Assembly (NCBI RefSeq): GCF_034471385.1
Contig: NZ_JARGYU010000001.1
Location: 372,001 to 436,000 of the forward strand
Direction: 5' to 3'
Length of the DNA stretch: 64,000 nucleotides
DNA from: Lyticum sinuosum
GTDB taxonomy: Bacteria > Pseudomonadota > Alphaproteobacteria > Rickettsiales > Midichloriaceae
Made by a program: the position numbers and the translations under genes. The first letter of the stretch is position 1. The number at the start of each line of letters is the position of its first letter. The notes beneath the pieces are model-generated. The model was not told where the DNA came from. It saw nothing but the letters and a program-made list of their open reading frames with translations, and ran no database searches. Positions 9,180 to 18,005 of this stretch are shown piece after piece.

Positions 9180-9832
9180 TTAAGATTATTTATATTTATA
9201 TTCTCAGCAATAATTGTTTCTCCTCCTATCATTCTTTGTCCAGTTATAACTTTAGGTTTTATATTTAATGGAAGATATAAATCCACTCGACTTCCAAATC
9301 TGATGATGCCAAAACGATCTCCTGTATTGACATCAGAACCAATAGATAAATCACAAACTATTCTTCTCGCTATAAGGCCTGCTATTTGTACAACAGCAAA
9401 ATCCTGATCATATTTATCTTTTATCCAAATTGACTGTCTTTCATTATCTATGCTTGCTTTATCTAATGATGCATTAAAGAATTTACCAGGTCTATAATGA
9501 GATCCATTGACTTTTCCAGATAATGGTATTCTATTAACATGAACATCAAATATATTAAGAAATATACTAATTCTATTCATTTGAACTTCTGGCATATTTA
9601 ATTCTTTTGGTGGAACAGCAGTAGTTATCATTTGAATTATACCATCTGCAGGGCTGACAATAATATTATCTCCAGGTGGAGTGAATCTATTAGGATCACG
9701 GAAAAAGTAAACACACCATACAACTCCTATAATACCTATCCATCCTAATTTATTAGAAAAAGAAAAGAATATTAAATCCAAAACAACGAAAAGTAAGATA
9801 ATCAAGTATCCTTCTTTATGAATATTTATCAT
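9176..9832 (-). CDS. psd: Phosphatidylserine decarboxylase proenzyme
   Basis: Psd decarboxylates phosphatidylserine to phosphatidylethanolamine at the inner membrane. The 218-residue length fits the short Psd class. It has an N-terminal membrane segment (about residues 8-40), FRDPNRFTP, SPADGIIQ, FLNIFDVHVNRIP and, near the end, RFGSRVDLYLP. In that last motif the Gly-Ser bond is where the proenzyme cleaves itself to form the pyruvoyl group. It forms a small minus-strand phospholipid operon with pssA, now separated by the bioA remnant. Confidence 0.95.
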   Translation of the reverse strand: MINIHKEGYLIILLFVVLDLIFFSFSNKLGWIGIIGVVWCVYFFRDPNRFTPPGDNIIVSPADGIIQMITTAVPPKELNMPEVQMNRISIFLNIFDVHVNRIPLSGKVNGSHYRPGKFFNASLDKASIDNERQSIWIKDKYDQDFAVVQIAGLIARRIVCDLSIGSDVNTGDRFGIIRFGSRVDLYLPLNIKPKVITGQRMIGGETIIAENININNLK

Positions 9833-10178
9833 TTTAACATTTAAAAAATTCAGATAATTTATTTTTATATTCTTATTTTTTGCTTAATAGCAATATTATT
9901 AAATAAATATAACTTTATATTATGAATATAAAATTAGTAGAATCTCTAAAATTCTTAAGAATAAAAATTATTTTATATGCTAATTAATAAATAATGATAT
10001 TAGATATATATAGAATTTCATATAAACATCATAATATTTATTAAACTATATCATAATTAATATTGTATTACTATTAGAATGACATTAAAATTTGAGCACT
10101 TAAAGTTTTAATGTAAAACTAAGAATTACTTTGTATTTTATACTAAAATCTTTTATAATCAATGAATAAATTATCATC
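9833..10178 (+). other. Divergent spacer between psd and the tolC-like gene
   Basis: This 346-base stretch separates two divergent genes and should hold both promoters. I see no gene. The only clear structure is a short inverted repeat, AGTTTTA at 10104-10110 with TAAAACT at 10114-10120, about 60 bases before the tolC-like start. No pair of boxes is convincing enough to call a promoter. Confidence 0.5.
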
Positions 10179-11534
10179 ATGAAAACTTTATTATTTATTA
10201 ATAATAGATTATTTTTATATAAATTTTTAATATATAGTATATTATTATTAATAATTTATCAAAAGTATGTTTTTGCGCAACAAGATACAAATATTTTAAT
10301 AAATGTAGAAAAAGCTATAGAATTAGCATTAGATAATAGTGATATTATAAAATCTTCACAAGAGAATGTTAAAACAGGCCAAGCAATAAAGCAGGCAAAT
10401 ATCTCAAAATTTTTACCAAATGTATATTTAACTCATAATAGAGAAGAACTTTATAATTCTTCATACATTAATAACAATAATTATTATAGAATTGATAAAA
10501 TTAATTTATTTAAAGGAGGATCATTACATTATGAACAAAATATTTTCAATTCTTTATCTGATATATATAACCTAAAAAGTGCTCAAGCTAATTTAGACTC
10601 TTTAAAAGCTAGATTTAAAAATGACAAAGCCTCTTTAATTGCAAATACGATAAATGTATATCAAAACGTTATTTATAGTCGTTTAAAACTTGATTTATCT
10701 AATAATCAAAATTTTCTCTTAAAAAAGAATCTTCATAATATTGAAATAAAATGGAAATATGGTTTAGCAAACACAACAGATCTAGAAGAAGCAAAAGCTC
10801 AATTATCAATGTCAGAAGCTGAAATAGCAACATCAGAAGAAGAAAAAAACAATTCAGAAGAATTATTTAAGCAAATAGTTGGTATTAATCCACCAAATAA
10901 TATGAAAAAGATAATATTAACAAAAGAGTTTAGTAATTTTGATGAAATTAATCAGATAGAAAAAATTACATTAAAAAAAAATAAAACATTAATACATTTG
11001 CAAAAATTGTATGAAAAAAGTGTAAATGATGTTAAGGCACAATTTGGTAATTTAGGTCCTAAAGTTGATTTATATGCAGTTGCTAATCGTAAAAATGATG
11101 TTATAGCACAGAATATATATGGAGGTACAAGAATTGGAATTAAAGTAAATATTCCTATTTTTCATGGTGGAATTGAATATGCGAATATTAAATTAACAAA
11201 AAGTCAAAGAGAATCTATAAAATTTCAACTTAATAACGAAAGAAAAAAAATCTTAAGTAAAATTCGTTATTATTTCTGGTCAATAAATACATCTAAGATT
11301 AAAATCAATGCATATAAAGCTGATATTGTAGCAAGAAATTCTCAAAATAAAGCACTTAAATCAGAATACGAGGCAGGTATAAAAACTATGATAGATGTTA
11401 TAAAAGGCGAAGTAGATTTGTTTAATAGTAAAATAAGACTTTTACAAGAAGAAAATATCTTTATTGAATTAGTAGTTGGATTTCATTATTTAATTGGTGA
11501 TCTTGAAGAAATAAAAAAAATTTCAAATAATTAA
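10179..11534 (+). CDS. tolC: TolC-type outer-membrane efflux/secretion channel
   Basis: TolC family proteins form the outer-membrane and periplasmic tunnel for type I secretion and multidrug efflux. The protein has an N-terminal signal segment (about residues 12-33, ending VFAQQ). Two long helical halves follow the internal repeat typical of the family, with the landmark NTTDLEEAKAQLSMSEAEIA near residue 200 and GGTRIGIKVNIPIFHGG near 320. At 451 residues the size is normal. No inner-membrane partner genes are next to it. Family is clear; which substrates it exports cannot be told. Confidence 0.9.
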   Translation: MKTLLFINNRLFLYKFLIYSILLLIIYQKYVFAQQDTNILINVEKAIELALDNSDIIKSSQENVKTGQAIKQANISKFLPNVYLTHNREELYNSSYINNNNYYRIDKINLFKGGSLHYEQNIFNSLSDIYNLKSAQANLDSLKARFKNDKASLIANTINVYQNVIYSRLKLDLSNNQNFLLKKNLHNIEIKWKYGLANTTDLEEAKAQLSMSEAEIATSEEEKNNSEELFKQIVGINPPNNMKKIILTKEFSNFDEINQIEKITLKKNKTLIHLQKLYEKSVNDVKAQFGNLGPKVDLYAVANRKNDVIAQNIYGGTRIGIKVNIPIFHGGIEYANIKLTKSQRESIKFQLNNERKKILSKIRYYFWSINTSKIKINAYKADIVARNSQNKALKSEYEAGIKTMIDVIKGEVDLFNSKIRLLQEENIFIELVVGFHYLIGDLEEIKKISNN

Positions 11535-11618
11535 TTATTTTTATGAATTATAGACTAAATATCAAAATAAAAAAATATATAAATAAAAAATATATAAAAT
11601 TATAAGTAAATTCAGAAT

Positions 11619-11652
11619 ATTATAACAACTTTTTATAGAAAGCTGTTATAAT
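11619..11652. terminator. Hairpin between convergent tolC and porin genes
   Basis: ATTATAACA (11619-11627) pairs with TGTTATAAT (11644-11652). After one mismatch a further four pairs extend the stem, leaving a six-base loop. Located midway between two converging genes and followed by T-rich DNA, it could end transcription from both sides. The stem is very A+T-rich, so its strength is uncertain. Confidence 0.6.
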
Positions 11653-11691
11653 TTAATATAATTAAAATTTTTATAATAAAATTTTATTAAG

Positions 11692-13080
11692 TTAAAATTG
11701 TACCCTTAATCCAGTTAGAAATGTATATCCATTATTTCCTATTACTTTCAAGGAAGAGTTAGTTCTTTTAACAACATCACTTTTATAATTATAATGATTT
11801 AATTCTGCATAATATTTCATACCAGGAACTAATAAATATTCTGTAGCAATAGATATAATTTTACTCTTATTTTCTCCATTATTTGATGCAGATACTCCAA
11901 TTATATTAGATTGATATGCATTTGCTTGAGACAAGCTATAAAAGTAAGTTAAGCTAAAAGCAAGATCATCACTATATTTATAAGAAGTTCCTAATGTATA
12001 GTAATTTCCATCTTTTTTTCCTGTCTCATTTTTTAAACAGAAAGATTTATTCTGATTAGCATAAGATCCAGCAAAGCTCCAAGCATCTATATCAAATTTT
12101 GCACCTATCTCATAGGCAAACATATCGTTATAACTCGCTGTATTAATTTGTGTATTATGTCTACTAAATTGTGTTGTCAATGATGTAGAAAAATTGACAG
12201 AGTTCATAATTTGTCTTTCGTATTTTGCTCCTATATCAAAAAGATCAACATAATAATAATTATTACTTAAAACTGAGGTTATACTTCCTAATTTATTTGG
12301 GCTATCTGATGGATCTGGTGCATAAGAAAATCCTAATGTGAGACCATAAATTTGAGGTGTATAGTACGATATACGGTTTTGTTTTTTCTCTACACAATTC
12401 ATAGGAAGACGTGGTTTATTTATAAACATATTGTCTGCTAACTGGTTGGATCCAACAATAAGTGCTTTAAAATTATTCCAACCTCTTAAATCGCCATCTA
12501 TTCCACCTGTTCCTAAAGCTATAGTTGAAGCAGAGACTTGCATATTGGTACTAGCACCATCCATATTACCAATTTCAATTCTTCCCCCTTTACTATTGAT
12601 ATATATATATGATTGTCTACCAACATTTTTAGTATCTCTATCTGCTTGAATTTCAAGATATGCTCCAAAAATATCTATAGAATCTGTTCTTTTGAAAATA
12701 TTTAATGAAAATCTAGTATCTGTACCTAATCCAGTAACATTTCCTATTTTTTTAGGGGAATAACTGCTTGAGGATAATCCACATTGGGACATTCCATCTA
12801 TTTTAAAGCATTTATCCACTGAGTTATATCCATATTGCATATCTAATTTTCCTCCAATTTCTACGCCTACACCTGAAGTGTTTCTAACATTAAGTGGTTC
12901 CTTATTAGCAACTGTAGACATTGTTTTATTTGCAGCAGTCTTATTTGTAATAATAACGTCTTTTAGAATATCAATAGTATTCAGACTTTCTGTATTTTGA
13001 GAGTCTGCATATAAAAAATCCATTGATGTTGTTATTGATACTGATAATAAAATGGTTAAAATTTTTATATTATTTTTCAT
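11692..13080 (-). CDS. Outer-membrane porin (beta-barrel)
   Basis: The 462-residue protein starts with a signal peptide (Lys-rich start, hydrophobic core, about residues 1-25). A variable linker leads to GVGVEIGGKLDMQYGYNS, the first strand of a general porin. Repeated amphipathic strands follow, with aromatic girdle residues, DTRFSLNIFKRTDS, GRIEIGNMDGAS, and a C-terminal strand ending FLTGLRVQF, the terminal-Phe signal for barrel assembly. It resembles the Gram-negative porins of Rickettsiales and other alphaproteobacteria. Such proteins are usually the main route for small nutrients and a major surface antigen. It is a single gene converging on tolC. Confidence 0.85.
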   Translation of the reverse strand: MKNNIKILTILLSVSITTSMDFLYADSQNTESLNTIDILKDVIITNKTAANKTMSTVANKEPLNVRNTSGVGVEIGGKLDMQYGYNSVDKCFKIDGMSQCGLSSSSYSPKKIGNVTGLGTDTRFSLNIFKRTDSIDIFGAYLEIQADRDTKNVGRQSYIYINSKGGRIEIGNMDGASTNMQVSASTIALGTGGIDGDLRGWNNFKALIVGSNQLADNMFINKPRLPMNCVEKKQNRISYYTPQIYGLTLGFSYAPDPSDSPNKLGSITSVLSNNYYYVDLFDIGAKYERQIMNSVNFSTSLTTQFSRHNTQINTASYNDMFAYEIGAKFDIDAWSFAGSYANQNKSFCLKNETGKKDGNYYTLGTSYKYSDDLAFSLTYFYSLSQANAYQSNIIGVSASNNGENKSKIISIATEYLLVPGMKYYAELNHYNYKSDVVKRTNSSLKVIGNNGYTFLTGLRVQF

Positions 13081-13542
13081 TTATTTTTTTTTTGATTAAA
13101 AGTTGTTTTTATTTTATTTTATCAACAAATTTGTGATTAAAAATTAATGATAAATTACTTAACTGTAATGTTGAAGTTAAATACCAATGTTATCTACTAA
13201 CAAATTTTTACTAAAAATCAACTGAGAATACGAATATATCCTATCTTTTGAAAAATAATTTAATATAAAAATTATTAAAAAATATTAGAAATCACTAATA
13301 ATAATGATAATAAAATATAATTTTTATTACTTATAATTAATAATTTATGTAATTTTTTATATATATTTTTTATATTATTAGTTGATCAATAAATTGTACT
13401 TTTATATTGTACTTTTATATTATTTACAACTATATATTGATTGCTTAAAATTATTTATACTATTTTATATATTTAATATGTTTGAAGATGAATTTTAAAT
13501 AAAATAATTTAGTTATTTTGCTATATGTTTTTTTTATAAAAA
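13081..13542 (-). other. Non-coding spacer upstream of the porin gene
   Basis: These 462 bases must carry the porin promoter. A weak candidate on the minus strand is TTCAAC, 17 bases, then TATCAT, within 13140-13180. A 13-base sequence (ATTGTACTTTTAT) is repeated twice in tandem near 13395-13420. I see no gene, tRNA or convincing terminator. Confidence 0.4.
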
Positions 13543-13968
13543 TTAAATATCAGGCGATGACTTCCATTCATCTAAAAATTTCTGTTCAATATTAGCATTT
13601 TCATCTTTTATCTCTTTTTTTATGTTTTTTATAATATGAGAATATTGTTGTTTTGTTATAAACATATCATGTATCTCATTTTCCAGTTGAATTTCTGTTT
13701 TTCTTTGAATCTCTATATCAGACAATAATTTTTTTTTATTTTTATTTTGTTCATTTAAGAATAAACCAAAGTATAAAGATGAATTATTATCATTAATATT
13801 TACAAAATTTTGCTCTTGAATAATATTTTGATCAATTTTATATACTTTATTTTCCAAAGATGTTATATAACATCTACAATTATTTAAAGAAAGTTGAATA
13901 TTTTCTATTTTTTTTTCAATAATTTTTACATATCTCTCAAGAATTTTCCAATTTTTTATATTAGACAT
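13543..13968 (-). CDS. Small coiled-coil protein of unknown function (FliJ-like build)
   Basis: The 141-residue product is almost entirely charged alpha helix with heptad-like spacing in two long segments (about 5-60 and 80-130), a helical hairpin. It has no signal peptide or membrane segment. Size and shape recall FliJ/YscO, the coiled-coil stalk proteins of flagellar and type III export ATPases, but no motif proves this and no other flagellar gene is in the window. It follows rppH on the same strand after 56 bases, so the two may be co-transcribed. Treat as hypothetical. Confidence 0.55.
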   Translation of the reverse strand: MSNIKNWKILERYVKIIEKKIENIQLSLNNCRCYITSLENKVYKIDQNIIQEQNFVNINDNNSSLYFGLFLNEQNKNKKKLLSDIEIQRKTEIQLENEIHDMFITKQQYSHIIKNIKKEIKDENANIEQKFLDEWKSSPDI

Positions 13969-14024
13969 ATTATTTCACTTTCATATGATAAAATAGAAAA
14001 AATATTAATATTACTAAAATATTT

Positions 14025-14585
14025 TTAATTTATATAATTCTCTATATTAAAATTTGCAATTTTATTGCTAAATTCTGCTACAAGAGATTTATACATTTTC
14101 CTCTTGAATTTTACAGCACATCTTGGAACTTCATTTAATTCACACCATATAAAAGATGAAAACTCCGGTTTATTAGTAGATAATAAATTTATTGCTTGAT
14201 TATATCCAGCAAAATATAAAAGAAACCAAGTTTGTTTTTGTCCCATATAGCATATATCATAGTTTTGATGTCGCAATATATAATTAGGAAATCTATATTT
14301 ATACATTTTTTTAGATTGATCTATGATTAAAAAATCATTGGTACCAATTTCTTCTTTTAATTCTCTAAATAAAGCCTCTTTTTCTGATTCATTAGCATCA
14401 ATTCCTCCTTGTGGCATTTGAAGAGCAGTTTTAATTTTATCATTTCTTTGACATAATAACACTTTTTTTTCTTTATTAAAAATAAATGCACCAACACCTA
14501 ATCTATATTGATTATTATGATTATACTTCTTATATTTGGAATTTAAATTACAATTCAAAACTTTTAAATCTGACACCGAATACAA
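14025..14585 (-). CDS. rppH: RNA pyrophosphohydrolase (Nudix family)
   Basis: RppH removes pyrophosphate from the 5' end of transcripts and triggers RNase E decay. The Nudix box is intact: GGIDANESEKEALFRELKEEIG at about residues 75-96, preceded by the RppH-type LQMPQ. Also present are YRLGVGAFIFN and, later, QTWFLLYFAGY and FSSFIWCELNEVP. The called start adds about 26 residues before the conserved YRLGVGAF, so translation may begin later than 14585. It is divergent from gpmI, 93 bases away. Confidence 0.9.
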   Translation of the reverse strand: MYSVSDLKVLNCNLNSKYKKYNHNNQYRLGVGAFIFNKEKKVLLCQRNDKIKTALQMPQGGIDANESEKEALFRELKEEIGTNDFLIIDQSKKMYKYRFPNYILRHQNYDICYMGQKQTWFLLYFAGYNQAINLLSTNKPEFSSFIWCELNEVPRCAVKFKRKMYKSLVAEFSNKIANFNIENYIN

Positions 14586-14678
14586 AATTTTATTAAAATA
14601 ATATTAACCGTTTATATGGTATATACAATATACAGATAAAATACAAAGTTTTTATTTAAAAATTTAATTATATAATCA

Positions 14679-16295
14679 ATGTCTATTATTTTATGTATAT
14701 GGGATGGTTGGGGTAAATCTTTATTAAAAAAGAATTATCATAATGCAATAGAATTAGCTAATACTCCATATTACGACGAAATGATAAAAAATTGTCCACA
14801 TTCTTATATAGGAGCCAGTGGATGTCATGTAGGATTATCAGATGGTCAAATGGGAAATTCTGAAGTAGGACATATGACTATTGGAGCAGGAAGAATTATT
14901 TTGCAAAAATTACCAAAAATTAATTCTTTAATTGAAAACGGTAATTTTTTTGAATTGCCAAATTTTAAATTATTATTAAATAGATTAATCAATGAATCAA
15001 CTTTATCTAAATCAAATAATCTATTTTTTAATAAAAAAGTATTGCATATAATTGCAATTATGTCTGATGGAGGAGTTCATGGTCATATTAATCATATTAT
15101 TAAAATAGCAAGTTTTTTATCTCAAAATAATATTAAAATAGAATTACATCTTTTCTCTGATGGACGAGATACTTCTCCCGCTAGTGCTATTGAATATGCT
15201 CTTAAAATAGAAGAATTATGTTACAATAATCATAACATAACAATAGCATCAATAATGGGAAGATACTATGGTATGGATAGAGATAATAGACATGATAGAA
15301 CGCAAAAAGCATTTGAAACTATATCATATGGCAATATCAATTATAGTACTAATCATCAGTATACTTTTGAAAAAATAACAGATTATATAAAAAATAGCTA
15401 TAATTCTGGTATATACGATGAATTTATCATACCAGCTGCAAGAATTAATTACAATGGAATAAATAAAGAAGAAGATTTAATATTATGTCTCAATTATAGA
15501 TCTGATAGAATAAGACAGTTACTTTATGCTCTTATAAATCATCTTGGAAGTAATAATATATATACTATAAGTGATACTGGAATTGATTCTATAAATTCAA
15601 ATATAATACTTTTTCCAGAAGTTATTACAGATAATTTAGGAAAAAAGATTTCCGATTTGGGATTAAAACAACTAAGAATTGCTGAGACAGAAAAATATGC
15701 TCATGTTACATTTTTCTTGAACGGAGGAAACGAGAATCCATATCCTAATGAAGATAGAATATTAATACCATCACCTAAAATTCCATACTATGATATGCAA
15801 CCAGAAATGTCAGCTGAAGAGATAACTTATACTTTAATAAGAGAAATGAAAAGTAAAAAGTATCACTTTATTTGTGTAAATTATGCAAATGCAGATATGG
15901 TGGGTCACACAGGAAACCTAGACGCTTCCATTAAAGCTTGTGAAATACTAGATAAGCAACTTGGAAAAATACTAAAAGAATGTAATAATTCTAATTATCA
16001 GCTAATTTTAACTAGTGATCATGGTAATATAGAAGAAATGTTTAATTATATAGAAAATACGAAATGTACAGCACATACATCTAATAATGTTCCTGTAATA
16101 TATTATGATAATTATTTTTATAGAATAAATCAAAAAAATACTGAAGAATATACTGATGAGAATTTTTATGATAAAAAAAATATAAAAATATATAAAAATA
16201 TATTTAACAAGTATTTTATAAAAAATCCTTCCTCTGGATTATCTGATATAGCAAAATTCATTATTGAAATAATAAATATAAAATATGAGTTATAA
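14679..16295 (+). CDS. gpmI: 2,3-bisphosphoglycerate-independent phosphoglycerate mutase
   Basis: GpmI interconverts 3- and 2-phosphoglycerate in lower glycolysis and gluconeogenesis using two manganese ions. The N-terminal CIWDGWGKS metal-binding start and MGNSEVGHMTIGAGR, with the catalytic serine, are present. So are ALKIEELC, IMGRYYGMDRDNRHDRT, LNYRSDRIRQL, VNYANADMVGHTG and TSDHGNIEEM. At 538 residues it is slightly longer than the usual 510, with Lys/Asn insertions near the end. The gene overlaps the end of the convergent ubiB gene by 35 bases. Anaplasmataceae keep this enzyme; Rickettsia do not. Confidence 0.95.
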   Translation: MSIILCIWDGWGKSLLKKNYHNAIELANTPYYDEMIKNCPHSYIGASGCHVGLSDGQMGNSEVGHMTIGAGRIILQKLPKINSLIENGNFFELPNFKLLLNRLINESTLSKSNNLFFNKKVLHIIAIMSDGGVHGHINHIIKIASFLSQNNIKIELHLFSDGRDTSPASAIEYALKIEELCYNNHNITIASIMGRYYGMDRDNRHDRTQKAFETISYGNINYSTNHQYTFEKITDYIKNSYNSGIYDEFIIPAARINYNGINKEEDLILCLNYRSDRIRQLLYALINHLGSNNIYTISDTGIDSINSNIILFPEVITDNLGKKISDLGLKQLRIAETEKYAHVTFFLNGGNENPYPNEDRILIPSPKIPYYDMQPEMSAEEITYTLIREMKSKKYHFICVNYANADMVGHTGNLDASIKACEILDKQLGKILKECNNSNYQLILTSDHGNIEEMFNYIENTKCTAHTSNNVPVIYYDNYFYRINQKNTEEYTDENFYDKKNIKIYKNIFNKYFIKNPSSGLSDIAKFIIEIINIKYEL

Positions 16296-17814
16296 ATAAA
16301 AATGATATTATAGCAAATAAAATCCTAATTTTATAATCTATTTTATTATAATAAATATTATTATTATCTTTAATAAAATTATCTAAGTTATCAGATTTTT
16401 TATTAAAATTATTATCTATATTCTGATTTATATTATGTATATTAAATATTTTATTGAGATTATGTAAGTAATAATTTGATAACTTAAAATTTTTAGCAAT
16501 AGAATTAATTATAAAATTTGAAATATGAGAATATTTATTATTTTCTTGATAATTTTTAAACCATGATTTAGCTAATTCCCACATATTTAATTCAGGACTC
16601 AGTATACGTAATGTTCCCTCTAAACTAATCATACTTTTTTGTAATAATATAAGTTGTGGCTGGATTTCCATTTTAAACTCAGACATTATTGATAACAAAT
16701 CTTTTAATAATTTGGATATAGATATTTGTTTAGCAGGAAGATCTTTTATAGGACTACATATTGCTTGACAAGCCAATGAAAAAGTTGTAAGAGGCTGATC
16801 TTTGTTTATATATCCAGCTTCTAAATATATTTTAGCTACTGTGTCATAATCTTCATTAATAAATGCATATAAGATTTGTGATATTGCTACTTTATTACGA
16901 TTATCAAGAAAACTTACTATACCACAATCTATAAGATAAATTTTATGAGTATTATATTCAATAATTAGATTTCCTGGATGTATATCAGCATGAAAAAATC
17001 CATATTTATGATATTGTGTAAAAAATGTATTAGCTAAATTAATAGATGCTAATCTCAGATTGATATTATTTTTATGTAATTCTTCTTGATTATTAATATG
17101 AAATCCATCTATCCAACTCATTGTTAGTATTTCATTATTTGATAAATTCCAATAAATATCTGGAAATAATATAGGTAAATTTGAATTTTTAGCTTCGTTT
17201 TGTAATCTTTTACACGAAGAAGCTTCTAATCTCATATTAGTCTCTATATATATAGAGTTTTTAATAACTAAAATGATATCTTGTAATTTATGATATTTTT
17301 CATTCTTAAATTTCTTAAATAATATTTTTAATAAAAAAGATAATATCGATAAATCTCTCAGCAATTCATCTTTAATTTTAGGTCTTAATATTTTAACAGC
17401 AACAGGTGTTTTAGTATTTCTTATAATCCCAAAATAAACTTGTGCAACAGATCCAGCTGCTACTGGTTTATCTTGTATTTCTATATGTTCATTGAGTAAT
17501 AATTCTAAAAATTCTCTATCCTGTAATTTTTTTTTTAATTGATCAAGTGTAATTGGTTCGACTTTATCTTGAAGGGTTGATAATTCTTGAGCGATATCTT
17601 GACCAGTTATATCTGGTCTAGTTGCTAAAAATTGCCCTAATTTTATAAATCCAGGACCTGATCTTATGAGAAATTTTTTTAATCTGAGAGGAAATTTAGA
17701 ATTTTTATTATTTTTTCTCAGTATTATTCCAAAAATAGAAAAAATTAGATTACTACTAATTAAAATAAAAAGTATTCTCAGAAAATTATAAAAAAATTTT
17801 ATTTTTTTTATCAC
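16261..17814 (-). CDS. ubiB: Ubiquinone biosynthesis kinase-like protein UbiB (ABC1/ADCK family)
   Basis: UbiB is a membrane-bound atypical kinase/ATPase needed for aerobic ubiquinone synthesis. It shows the family KxGQ motif (FIKLGQFLATRPDI), AAGSVAQVYFG with the Ala-rich nucleotide loop, VAVKILRP, EASSCKRLQNEAKN, HADIHPGNLII and IDCGIVSFL. The N-terminus carries a hydrophobic segment (about 9-29) and the C-terminus a membrane anchor (about 497-515). Length 517 is close to normal. The last 35 bases overlap the convergent gpmI gene. Coq7, acting later in the same pathway, is encoded at 28689-29315. Confidence 0.93.
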   Translation of the reverse strand: MIKKIKFFYNFLRILFILISSNLIFSIFGIILRKNNKNSKFPLRLKKFLIRSGPGFIKLGQFLATRPDITGQDIAQELSTLQDKVEPITLDQLKKKLQDREFLELLLNEHIEIQDKPVAAGSVAQVYFGIIRNTKTPVAVKILRPKIKDELLRDLSILSFLLKILFKKFKNEKYHKLQDIILVIKNSIYIETNMRLEASSCKRLQNEAKNSNLPILFPDIYWNLSNNEILTMSWIDGFHINNQEELHKNNINLRLASINLANTFFTQYHKYGFFHADIHPGNLIIEYNTHKIYLIDCGIVSFLDNRNKVAISQILYAFINEDYDTVAKIYLEAGYINKDQPLTTFSLACQAICSPIKDLPAKQISISKLLKDLLSIMSEFKMEIQPQLILLQKSMISLEGTLRILSPELNMWELAKSWFKNYQENNKYSHISNFIINSIAKNFKLSNYYLHNLNKIFNIHNINQNIDNNFNKKSDNLDNFIKDNNNIYYNKIDYKIRILFAIISFLFITHILYLLFQ

Positions 17815-18005
17815 AATATTTTTTATTATATATAATATTTTTTATTGAAATTTATTTATTTAATATAAATTATATATGTATATTTTATTGAAATATCTAT
17901 AATTGTATGATACAGTGTCTATTTAATAAAAATAAAATATCATCAAAAATTTATAATAATAATAAACTCCGCGTTCTTTAAAGTAAATCAAAAAATTATA
18001 AATAT

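Noticed and set aside
9129..9407. Plus-strand open frame of 92 codons.
   Set aside because: It lies opposite psd and bioA coding sequence, has no recognisable domain and is a shadow frame.
13381..13425. Two tandem 13-base units as a CRISPR-like or satellite element.
   Set aside because: Only two copies without spacers; ordinary slippage in A+T-rich DNA.
16921..16940. UbiB has Asp-Cys-Gly where kinases have Asp-Phe-Gly.
   Set aside because: From memory bacterial UbiB, including that of E. coli, also has Cys here, so it is normal for the family.
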